The notes under the pieces are model-generated. The model was not told where the DNA came from and did no database searches. It worked only from the letters and a program-made list of their open reading frames with translations. A stretch of DNA of 64,000 bases from contig CAZSYM010000001.1 in NCBI GenBank assembly GCA_964611145.1, forward strand, positions 1-64,000, given 5' to 3'. This document shows, one piece after another, positions 1 through 6,548 of this stretch; positions within the stretch are counted from its first letter, which is position 1; each line of letters opens with the position of its first letter. A program made the position numbers and the translations under genes. This stretch comes from WFQV01 sp964611145 (GTDB lineage Bacteria; Bacteroidota; Ignavibacteria; Ignavibacteriales; Melioribacteraceae).

Positions 1-130
1 ACCGAATAAACATAATGTTTTTCGTGGATTTGTTGGAAGGATTATCGACCAATATTTCCAGCGGGTTATCGATTGACTTTCCTTCTTTTTTTAATGCGTA
101 AACGCCGATTTCTCTAATCGCTTCAATCAT
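1..130 (-). CDS. Possible Csh1/TM1802 (Cas8b) N-terminus, partial
   Basis: An open frame starts at ATG 128-130 on the minus strand and runs off the left edge (43 codons visible). The start MIEAIREIG followed by ALKKEGK and NPLEILVDNPS resembles what I remember of the N-terminus of the TM1802/Csh1 (Cas8b) subunit of type I-B CRISPR effectors. A purine-rich stretch (AGAAAAGAGAG in mRNA sense) directly precedes the ATG and may serve as the ribosome binding site. If the call is right, the remaining cas genes and the array lie to the left of the window. Only 43 residues are visible and no catalytic motif is available, so the family call rests on pattern resemblance alone. Confidence 0.4.
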   Translation of the reverse strand, partial: MIEAIREIGVYALKKEGKSIDNPLEILVDNPSNKSTKNIMFIR

Positions 131-325
131 CTCTCTTTTCTTTATTTTGTTTATGGAATATTTTCGTTGGAATGCACGCTTTCGTGGGAGAGTTTTCTCT
201 TATGTTCCTGCTTGATTTTATTTTCCCTTTTTTCATCAACACCCTCGACGATTATATTATTAACTTAAGATTTTTTTTCGGGAAAATCAACTTCAATAGA
301 ATTGCATAAACTTATTTAAAATAAA

Positions 326-351
326 AAAAGAGCTTGTCGCCAAGCTCTTTT
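326..351 (-). terminator. Rho-independent terminator after the small gene at 380-646
   Basis: A 10-bp stem AAAAGAGCTT/AAGCTCTTTT encloses a 6-nt loop. On the minus strand it is followed by a run of T. It lies 28 bases past the stop codon of the 88-aa gene. The rest of 131-379 is AT-rich; I see no convincing gene there, only the presumed upstream region of the gene at the edge. Confidence 0.8.
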
Positions 352-379
352 CAAATTGCAAAACTTCGGAAGTAATTTC

Positions 380-646
380 TTATTTCCTAACCGTTTTTAA
401 ATCCTCAGAAAGTTTTTCCGCCAATTCTTTTTCGGAAATTCCACGTAAAGACAATTTATTGGCTTTAACGGTAGTAAAAGGTTCATCGCCTTCGCCGATC
501 ATATATTTATAAAGGGCAAAAGCAAGGCGATACCGCTCGCTTGGGGTCGGGATATTTTCTTTATAGCGCTCTACAATTCCGTACACCTGACTCTCAATAG
601 AGTCAGCAGGAGCTTTTTGCACCGGAGATTCGGGTAGTGTTGTCAT
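380..646 (-). CDS. Small hypothetical protein (88 aa)
   Basis: I do not recognise this family. The ATG at 644-646 is preceded by GAGGA at a good distance, and a strong terminator follows the stop codon, so it looks like a real monocistronic gene. The product is soluble and charged, with no signal peptide or membrane segment. Its N-terminal 15 residues look disordered. The middle (about residues 18-50) and the end (about 68-88) are predicted helical, for example SEKELAEKLSEDL. It sits between the possible cas gene and tRNA-Asp, but nothing in the sequence ties it to either. Confidence 0.65.
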   Translation of the reverse strand: MTTLPESPVQKAPADSIESQVYGIVERYKENIPTPSERYRLAFALYKYMIGEGDEPFTTVKANKLSLRGISEKELAEKLSEDLKTVRK

Positions 647-758
647 TTCCGTTCCTCAAATTAATTACAATTTGTTTGCAAAAATACTTAAGTAACAAAA
701 GAATTCAAAGAGCATTTAAAACTACTCACCTACCAAACTGTTGGCTTCCAAGATTTTT

Positions 759-787
759 TTGCGTCAAAAAGAAAAATAATTTATATT
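759..787 (+). promoter_or_regulatory. Candidate promoter of tRNA-Asp
   Basis: A -35-like TTGCGT (759-764), a 17-base spacer and a -10-like TATATT (782-787) stand 25 bases before the mature tRNA start. Position and spacing fit a sigma-70-type promoter, but there is no experimental support. Confidence 0.4.
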
Positions 788-812
788 TGCGCACGTTCTT
801 TCAATGATTTTT

Positions 813-887
813 GGGGTCGTAGTTCAGTTTGGTTAGAACGTCGGCCTGTCACGCCGAAGGTCGCGAGTTCGAGTCTCGTCGGCCCCG
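813..887 (+). tRNA. tRNA-Asp (GTC)
   Basis: A full cloverleaf can be drawn. The acceptor stem pairs GGGGTCG (813-819) with CGGCCCC (880-886), with one T-G wobble and G887 as discriminator. The anticodon stem TCGGC/GCCGA (841-845 and 853-857) holds the loop CT-GTC-AC, giving anticodon GTC at 848-850 for aspartate. The T loop TTCGAGT is canonical. CCA is not encoded. The 3' half of this gene is duplicated downstream in association with GIY-YIG genes (see the repeat at 872-1426). Confidence 0.97.
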
Positions 888-892
888 CTGAG

Positions 893-924
893 AAGCCGAG
901 TTTCCCCTCGGCTTTTTCTTTTTT
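893..924 (+). terminator. Terminator of tRNA-Asp
   Basis: Stem AAGCCGAG/CTCGGCTT (893-900 and 907-914) with a 6-nt loop is followed by a T-rich tract. It begins six bases after the tRNA. The same hairpin recurs exactly at 1111-1142 in the repeated unit. Confidence 0.85.
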
Positions 925-926
925 AA

Positions 927-1026
927 NNNNNNNNNNNNNNNNNNNNNNNNNNNNNNNNNNNNNNNNNNNNNNNNNNNNNNNNNNNNNNNNNNNNNNNNNN
1001 NNNNNNNNNNNNNNNNNNNNNNNNNN
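927..1026. other. 100-N assembly gap inside the tandem repeat
   Basis: The run is exactly 100 N, a placeholder and not a measured length. Both flanking 55-mers occur again downstream, at 1090-1144 and 1372-1426. In the intact second unit they are separated by 227 bp (1145-1371). The most economical true content is therefore about 227 bp carrying the first part of GIY-YIG copy 1, or that plus whole extra 345-bp units. Confidence 0.9.
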
Positions 1027-1109
1027 GAAAATACATTGAGGAACTAATTACAACTTCTTACGCCGAAGGTCGTCCCGACAAGGTCGGGAAGTCTCGTCGG
1101 CCCCGCTGA
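1027..1109 (+). CDS. GIY-YIG nuclease family protein, copy 1, 5' part in assembly gap
   Basis: Only the 3' end is visible. Codons from 1029 encode the same KYIEELITTSYAEGRPD tail as copy 2, in the same frame. The frame then continues through the hairpin and the duplicated tRNA end as KVGKSRRPR and stops at TGA 1107-1109. The last codons are thus made from tRNA-derived DNA. The missing part should be the start codon and catalytic region, as in copy 2. The frame is open, so nothing suggests the gene is broken other than the gap. Confidence 0.7.
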
Positions 1110-1110
1110 G

Positions 1111-1142
1111 AAGCCGAGTTTCCCCTCGGCTTTTTCTTTTTT
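1111..1142 (+). terminator. Duplicated tRNA terminator between the GIY-YIG copies
   Basis: This is an exact copy of the hairpin and T tract at 893-924. It starts two bases after the stop of GIY-YIG copy 1 and ends 15 bases before the ATG of copy 2, so it would block read-through from the tRNA and copy 1 into copy 2. Confidence 0.8.
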
Positions 1143-1157
1143 AACACTACATTCATT

Positions 1158-1529
1158 ATGACATGGTTTACTTACATCCTTTACTCTCAAAAGCTCGATA
1201 AGTATTACGTCGGTTTCACCCACGACCTTTCCCTCCGACTCCAACGCCACAACTCGGGCTGGGGTAAATTCACTCATGCCGGTATCCCTTGGAAACTCGT
1301 TTACTTCGAGGAATTCACAACAAAGTCTGACGCTATAAAACGAGAACGGGAGATAAAGAGAAAAAAGAGCAGAAAATACATTGAGGAACTAATTACAACT
1401 TCTTACGCCGAAGGTCGTCCCGACAACCCTAATTTTTATGATTTTATTCTCACCAATACCAATGTAATATCATCATTCTGTTCCGCGACGCCTCGGAAAC
1501 TTTCTATCTCCGAAAGCAATTTTTCTTGA
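1158..1529 (+). CDS. GIY-YIG nuclease family protein, copy 2 (123 aa)
   Basis: A UPF0213-type small GIY-YIG domain fills residues 1-80. Residues 5-9 (TYILY) and 16-19 (YYVG) form the GIY and YIG strands, the conserved Arg is in LSLRLQRHN, and the Glu helix is in AIKREREIK. Family members are single-domain nucleases of mostly unknown role. Copy 1 ends after RPDKVGKSRRPR, whereas this copy loses homology after RPD and reads on into unrelated DNA. Its last 94 bases (1436-1529) lie antisense inside the phosphatase gene, so the C-terminal tail of about 33 residues is probably accidental. No clear ribosome binding site precedes the ATG. Confidence 0.75.
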   Translation: MTWFTYILYSQKLDKYYVGFTHDLSLRLQRHNSGWGKFTHAGIPWKLVYFEEFTTKSDAIKREREIKRKKSRKYIEELITTSYAEGRPDNPNFYDFILTNTNVISSFCSATPRKLSISESNFS

Positions 1530-3997
1530 ATGTCGGAACAAGCGGAAGCACTTATACTTTCCTCGAGAACGCTTTTTATTCTCTGAACACCAAAAATTTT
1601 TCTTTCCGGATTCATAGCCTCCGAAACCCCATCAGAATAAAAACAGAATAAATTATCTTTGGCAAGAACAATTTCTTTTTCTTCAAGTGCGGAAGCAAAT
1701 GTTTTATTATCTGCCAATCCCACGGCAATTCCCCGCGGAATGATTTCGTTGGCGGTGGAATTCGCCTTAATTAACGAAGTATGCCCCGCACGACAGAACT
1801 TCATCCTCATTTTTTCCATATCGAAAAGAGCGAGCGAGATGGTAATAAACCAATTCTTTTCAATTGCTCCGAAAGTTTCCTCGTTGATTTTCAACAGAAT
1901 TTCCTTCGGAGACTTTTCGGCTTTACAATAAAGACGCATCATCGTTTGAATCTTCGACATATAAAACGAGGCGGATAGCCCTTTACCCGACACGTCCGCC
2001 ACGACCACAAAAAACTGATTTTCTCCCACTCTAATCAAATCATAATAATCGCCTCCGATTTGCATAGCCGGAAACATAGCTCCGCAAATTTCCGCCCCTT
2101 TGATTTCGGGAATTTCTTTAGGCAAGAGACTTTCTTGTATTCTACGAGCGTTTTCTATTTCCCTTTCTATTTTGAGCTTTTCGGCTTCGGACTCATAAAG
2201 CCTGGCGTTTTCCAAAGCCACCGCTACCTGATGTGCCGCCGTGGATAGCAATTCCAAATCCCTGCCGCCGAAACGTGCACCGGAATGCTTGAGTCCAAAC
2301 AGCAGCAGCCCGACAATCTTGGTTTTAATCAAGAGGGGAACGACTGTATAAAATTCCTCCCCGTACAAAGAACGGAAACCGGTGGGAAAAACCTTCTCGA
2401 ATTCCTCCCTTTCAATAACGGGCAAAATTCCGATTCGAATTTTTTCCTTTATGGCTTTCTCTACCGTGCCGAGCTCACTTTTCAGAGAAAAATTCTTGAC
2501 AGTAACTCCCGCCCCCCTTTTCAAAACAAAATTTTCCCCTTCTTTAAGCAAGATTGCAAAACGTTTTAAATTCAAGCTTTTCACGAATGTTTGAAAAGTC
2601 GAATCCAAAATATTCTCGACGCCAATTTTCTCCGCAATTTCATTACTGAATTTCAGTATTATTTCCTGATACGCAAACTGTTCTGGATAAAATTTCTTTG
2701 TAAGCAGATTCTGAAATTTATCTTTCGTGGACTGAAATACGATAGCGAAAACAATAAAAATAAATACGGCTATTATTCCTTGATAATCGGTTCCCAAATA
2801 ACCGCTTATGCTTTGTCCCAGCAAGTAGATTATCAAAAAATAGACGGCACCGATTGCCACCGTGGCGCTTGTGTAAAGTATAGTATTTTTAACCACCTCG
2901 GACACATCAAGCAGCGAATAGCGAAAGACCGAATAACCGAACGCAACTGGGATAATGGAGACAACAATTATCGGCATGAGATATTCGGGGTGATTAAAGA
3001 ACGTATCCACCAAAGAGCTGGCAAGCGTGAAGGTATAAATAATGGCAACAACGCCTATCGTATAAGCGACGAGAATAACGAAAATGGGTGCCCTTTCCCT
3101 TTTGCTTTCAAGCTTCATATAATTTAGGAAAAGTAACACAAGCCCGACAATCATGCCGAGGAGAATCAAAATTTGAGGAAATCCGAAAAGGAAAAAAGAA
3201 AGGGAACGAGGCACGCTGAAAATATTCACGGGAATCAAATAAACATATTTAACCCGCAAGACGAACAAAACAGCGAAAAGCAAAATGGGAAAACCGTAAA
3301 GTATTTTCAGCGTCGAGCGACGATTCACTATTTTCATCCGTCGGGGGAAAATTAGGAAAAAATGAATCAACGCAAACGGCAGGAAAACACTACCGGTTAA
3401 GGAAAGCAAATCGGCGGTAATAATCATCCATTTCACAAAAAAGTAGGGGTTCTGTAAATATCCCACCCAAAAGAAACTGGAAACGGCAACGAACGTGAAA
3501 AGAACGCCAAGTATATAAAAGAGTTTTTGAACTTCTCCCTTCGGATTCGAAAGCACCACGATAAAACTCACCAGCAACCATATAAAAGCCAGCAATGCAA
3601 ATCCCAACGAGGGAAAGCTGATGAGTTTCTTAACGACAACTTTTGTGTGGAATATCTTTCCGTTTCTTGCAACGACATAATTTGCACTGTCCCCTTCCGG
3701 TACCGAATTAAGTGTAAATTGTGCATCACGGATTCGTTTAACGGGTACGCCGTTAATTTCCAACAATTGGTCGCCGTCTCTTATACCCGCGTTCCAAGCA
3801 ACGCCATTCTTTTTGACAAACTTAATAAATACAGCAAGCGAGTCTTCATTTATGCGCTTTGGCGTCCAAAGGCATTCGTCGTTCGACTGAGGAGCAATTT
3901 TAAGAATGAAGTATATATTACCTAAATTTATTAAGAAAAGAACAGTAGTAAGGGCAATAATAAGCTCCCTGCGATGTTTTTCGAATAAAACTCTCAT
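1436..3997 (-). CDS. Membrane sensor PP2C-type phosphatase with PDZ and GAF domains (RsbU/SpoIIE family)
   Basis: This is a serine phosphatase that should dephosphorylate a STAS antagonist in a partner-switching pathway. The order (853 aa) is TM helix (12-31), PDZ-like domain (about 38-115, GIRDGDQLLEINGVPV), a block of about eight TM helices (125-440), GAF domain (about 460-600) and PP2C/SpoIIE domain (about 625-850). Metal-site motifs are GGDYYD, ADVSGKG, YSDGVSEA and NDDIT. I chose the ATG at 3995-3997: it overlaps the upstream stop as ATGA and follows AAAGGG. A longer frame starts only with TTG at 4027. It is the last gene of the operon running down from the ECF sigma gene. The ligand of the membrane and GAF parts cannot be read from sequence. 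Confidence 0.9.
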   Translation of the reverse strand: MRVLFEKHRRELIIALTTVLFLINLGNIYFILKIAPQSNDECLWTPKRINEDSLAVFIKFVKKNGVAWNAGIRDGDQLLEINGVPVKRIRDAQFTLNSVPEGDSANYVVARNGKIFHTKVVVKKLISFPSLGFALLAFIWLLVSFIVVLSNPKGEVQKLFYILGVLFTFVAVSSFFWVGYLQNPYFFVKWMIITADLLSLTGSVFLPFALIHFFLIFPRRMKIVNRRSTLKILYGFPILLFAVLFVLRVKYVYLIPVNIFSVPRSLSFFLFGFPQILILLGMIVGLVLLFLNYMKLESKRERAPIFVILVAYTIGVVAIIYTFTLASSLVDTFFNHPEYLMPIIVVSIIPVAFGYSVFRYSLLDVSEVVKNTILYTSATVAIGAVYFLIIYLLGQSISGYLGTDYQGIIAVFIFIVFAIVFQSTKDKFQNLLTKKFYPEQFAYQEIILKFSNEIAEKIGVENILDSTFQTFVKSLNLKRFAILLKEGENFVLKRGAGVTVKNFSLKSELGTVEKAIKEKIRIGILPVIEREEFEKVFPTGFRSLYGEEFYTVVPLLIKTKIVGLLLFGLKHSGARFGGRDLELLSTAAHQVAVALENARLYESEAEKLKIEREIENARRIQESLLPKEIPEIKGAEICGAMFPAMQIGGDYYDLIRVGENQFFVVVADVSGKGLSASFYMSKIQTMMRLYCKAEKSPKEILLKINEETFGAIEKNWFITISLALFDMEKMRMKFCRAGHTSLIKANSTANEIIPRGIAVGLADNKTFASALEEKEIVLAKDNLFCFYSDGVSEAMNPERKIFGVQRIKSVLEESISASACSDIQEKLLSEIESFRGVAEQNDDITLVLVRIKS

Positions 3998-5676
3998 TTT
4001 TGCCCTTTCCCGGAAATTATCACGCAAGTTATATCGTCCGATTGTTCCGCTTTGCCTCTGTGCCTATTAACATCTTCCAAAATTGCAGAGAGAATTTCTC
4101 TGGCGTCGCCCTCGAAATTGCTGACCAATTTGCGCAATCGCTCCTCACCGTATTCTTGGAAATCCTCATTCATTGCTTCCGTAATTCCGTCTGTAAACAA
4201 AATAAGTTTCGAGGACGGTTTTAAAACCACGGATTCAGCCTCGTAGGGAACCAATGTTTTTGTTACACCCAAAAGCATTCCCCCCTTCTTAAGAGTGTGA
4301 ATTTCGTTGCCATCCACGAGCAAAGGAGGATTATGTCCCGCATTTACGTAACGAAATTCCCCGGTACTATCATTAAGAACTCCCCAAAAGAAAGTAATAA
4401 AATTTCCCATTCTGGTGTTATCGGAAACCAAATCGTTAATTAAGGCGGTAGCCTCTTCGAGAGGAAGATTTTGTTTACTCACGGATTTGAGGAAAGCCTG
4501 GAGATTTGCCATCAATAATGCGGCTTGCACTCCCTTTCCGGAAACGTCCGCAATTGCGATTAACGTTTCGTTTTCATTGAGCTCGATTAAATCGTAATAA
4601 TCTCCTCCCACTTGCCTTGCCGACTCGCTCACGGCGGAAATTTCAAAATTTTTAAGTTCGGGAATACGACGAGGCAAAAGACTTCTTTGAATTGCCCGCG
4701 CGGTTTCCAGCTCTTTTTCCAATTTTTGCTTCTCGATTAACTCCCGCACCATCGTTGCGTTTTCTATGGAGATAACGGCAATACTTGCAAGGGAAGAGGC
4801 GAAATCGATATCAGACTTGGCATAAGAAACATTATTTTTCCTCTCTCCCAAAAGAATCAATCCTTCGGTCTTGTCTTTATGGCGCATGGGGATAATCAAA
4901 CGCACACCGCATTCGGAGAGTTTCGGGAATATATTTCCTATTTCGCTTTCCTCCAAAGCGTCTTTTAAATTCGGCACATCGCATTCCGAGAAAGTTTCCT
5001 CTATGATTTTTTTGTCGAATTTGCTTTCCAAAATCTTAGTACTTCCTTTTTTACAAAACAAAACCGCAAAGCGAGAAACGGCAAGCTGACCAATTAAAGA
5101 AAAAACGAGGAGTTTCACCGCTCGTTCCACTTCCAACGTTTGCCCGAATTCCTTTCCCAATTCGAAGAGAACGGAAAGTTGATTTACTTTCGAGTCAAGC
5201 TCTTTGTTTAACTTTTTCAACTCGGAATAAGCTCTTGCGTTCTCTATCGCCGTGCCGGAAAGATTTGCGAGAGTATCCACGAACTCGATGTCCTTCGGCG
5301 AATACTCCGTTTTCGTCATCTTTTTGCCCAAGAGCAACAAGGCAACCCTTCCCCGTGGTCCCATAACGGCTTTCGTTACGGGAAATTCTCTCTTATCGAA
5401 AAAGGAATTTACTTTTCTTTCCTCGTTAAGCTCATCCACGGAAATCTTTTCGGGAATAACTCCCGATGTGCCCAGCCCTTTTGTTAATTTCAGCTCGAAC
5501 TCGTCGTTATCGTTTCGCAAGTACACGGCACCCTTTCCGACCAACAATTTTCCCATTGCGGTAAGCAATAAATTGTTCAGCGTAAAATCCAAATCCAAAT
5601 CGGAATTTATGGCGCGAGCAAAATCCGTTAATGCCATGAATTCTCTGGAGACGTTTTCGGAGCGAGATGCATTCAT
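3994..5676 (-). CDS. Soluble sensor phosphatase, GAF-GAF-PP2C (RsbU/SpoIIE family)
   Basis: This 560-aa cytoplasmic protein has two GAF domains (about residues 10-150 and 165-310), a short coiled linker (KQKLEKELETARAIQRSLL) and a SpoIIE-type PP2C domain (about 325-555). The metal-binding motifs GGDYYD, ADVSGKG, FTDGITEA and SDDIT are intact. The linker with its ARxIQ..LLP signature is typical of RsbU-type phosphatases. There are no membrane segments, so it should sense a cytoplasmic cue. It is coupled by ATGA to the next phosphatase downstream and lies 81 bp after the RsbW-like kinase gene. GGGGGAG precedes the ATG at 5674-5676. Confidence 0.92.
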   Translation of the reverse strand: MNASRSENVSREFMALTDFARAINSDLDLDFTLNNLLLTAMGKLLVGKGAVYLRNDNDEFELKLTKGLGTSGVIPEKISVDELNEERKVNSFFDKREFPVTKAVMGPRGRVALLLLGKKMTKTEYSPKDIEFVDTLANLSGTAIENARAYSELKKLNKELDSKVNQLSVLFELGKEFGQTLEVERAVKLLVFSLIGQLAVSRFAVLFCKKGSTKILESKFDKKIIEETFSECDVPNLKDALEESEIGNIFPKLSECGVRLIIPMRHKDKTEGLILLGERKNNVSYAKSDIDFASSLASIAVISIENATMVRELIEKQKLEKELETARAIQRSLLPRRIPELKNFEISAVSESARQVGGDYYDLIELNENETLIAIADVSGKGVQAALLMANLQAFLKSVSKQNLPLEEATALINDLVSDNTRMGNFITFFWGVLNDSTGEFRYVNAGHNPPLLVDGNEIHTLKKGGMLLGVTKTLVPYEAESVVLKPSSKLILFTDGITEAMNEDFQEYGEERLRKLVSNFEGDAREILSAILEDVNRHRGKAEQSDDITCVIISGKGQK

Positions 5677-5757
5677 CGGATTCGAACTCCCCCGTATTTA
5701 CGATGAAGAAAAGAAGCGCTTCCGATAAATACAATATTTGAAAGCTCGGCACACATA

Positions 5758-6189
5758 TTAACTTGCTTTCTTTTTTATGAGAATCACTTGGTTCTTTTCT
5801 CTGTTAATTTTATAACGAACCTCGTCCATCAATTTCTTCATAAGATAAATTCCCAATCCGCCAACCTTTTTGCGTTTACTCAATTCATTAATATCCGGTT
5901 CGGGGATAGCATCGGGATTGAAGGGTGCGCCGGAATCGGTAAAAACAAGGGAAAGCTTTTCCCCGTCGCATTCCGCATCGAGGGTTATTTCACCGCTCGG
6001 TGAAAACTTATAGGCATGTTTGATTATATTTGTACAAGCCTCGTCGGCAGCAAGTATTATTTGCTGGATTTCTTCTTCGCCAAAGCCGCAATCGAATGAA
6101 AACTTTTCCACAAAATTTCGCAATGCCGCAAGATTACTCGTGCGACTCAGAATCTTAAGTCTCCTCTTGATTTTCTTCTTTTTAGCCAA
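5758..6189 (-). CDS. RsbW-like anti-sigma/serine kinase (GHKL ATPase)
   Basis: This is a single HATPase_c_2 domain of 143 aa, the size of RsbW/SpoIIAB kinases. The N box is ADEACTNIIKH (about residues 57-67), the G1 box is FTDSGAPFNP and the G2 box is GGLGIYLMKK. Such proteins bind a sigma factor or another partner, and phosphorylate the STAS antagonist on serine. It lies two bases after the STAS gene, the classical antagonist-kinase pair. Which partner it holds is unknown: no sigma-B/F type factor is nearby, only an ECF factor at the head of the operon. Confidence 0.93.
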   Translation of the reverse strand: MAKKKKIKRRLKILSRTSNLAALRNFVEKFSFDCGFGEEEIQQIILAADEACTNIIKHAYKFSPSGEITLDAECDGEKLSLVFTDSGAPFNPDAIPEPDINELSKRKKVGGLGIYLMKKLMDEVRYKINREKNQVILIKKKAS

Positions 6190-6191
6190 AT

Positions 6192-6548
6192 TTAATTTCC
6201 TTCCGAATTGAATTTTTCGATTGCGTCGCTTTCGTTCTCGTAAAACTCGTAAATGACCGGGAAACCGAGCAAATCGAAGATATTATAAACTTCCGGCTTC
6301 AAGTTAGCGAACTTGATGTCCCCCTCGTTTTCCCGCATGGTTTCCACGTATGCCATGAAAACTCCCAAACCGGCACTGCTGATATAGTTCAAATCGCTGA
6401 ACTCGACAACCACTTTGAATTCCTTTTTTTCTATCAATTCACCGAAGGCTTTTTCCAATTGCGGTGCCGTGTGAGCATCCAAATAGCCCGAGAGCCTCAA
6501 AATACTCACGGAGTCTTTCTTATCGATTTTGACTTTAAATTCCGCCAT
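6192..6548 (-). CDS. STAS-domain anti-sigma factor antagonist (RsbV-like)
   Basis: This 118-aa single STAS domain carries the phospho-acceptor motif YISSAGLG, with Ser58 in the expected place. In partner switching the unphosphorylated form binds the RsbW-like kinase and releases the kinase's partner; the kinase phosphorylates it and the PP2C proteins reset it. The start overlaps the stop of the upstream phosphatase as TAATG, and the kinase gene follows after two bases, so the three should be translated together. Confidence 0.93.
   Translation of the reverse strand: MAEFKVKIDKKDSVSILRLSGYLDAHTAPQLEKAFGELIEKKEFKVVVEFSDLNYISSAGLGVFMAYVETMRENEGDIKFANLKPEVYNIFDLLGFPVIYEFYENESDAIEKFNSEGN

Larger units (their letters stand above)
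872..1426 (+). repeat. 345-bp tandem unit: tRNA-Asp 3' end, terminator and GIY-YIG gene
   Basis: Bases 872-926 recur identically at 1090-1144, and bases 1027-1081 recur identically at 1372-1426, giving a period of 345 bp. Each unit holds the last 16 bases of the tRNA gene, its terminator and a GIY-YIG gene. The junction of unit 1 to unit 2 also carries ACGCCGAAGGTCG (1060-1072), which matches tRNA positions 851-863. There the T-arm of the tRNA is replaced by a perfect hairpin TCCCGAC-AAG-GTCGGGA (1073-1089). Unit 2 lacks the last eight bases (GGTCGGGA) and joins unrelated DNA at 1426/1427. The interior of unit 1 is hidden by the N run. Confidence 0.85.

Noticed and set aside
202..309. 35-codon frame on the plus strand (MFLLDFIFPF...)
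   Set aside because: Very Phe/Ile-rich translation of AT-rich DNA, no ribosome site, ends just before the terminator of the opposite gene.
2591..3127. 178-codon open frame on the plus strand
   Set aside because: Antisense to the membrane part of the PDZ/GAF/PP2C gene; composition is that of a shadow frame.
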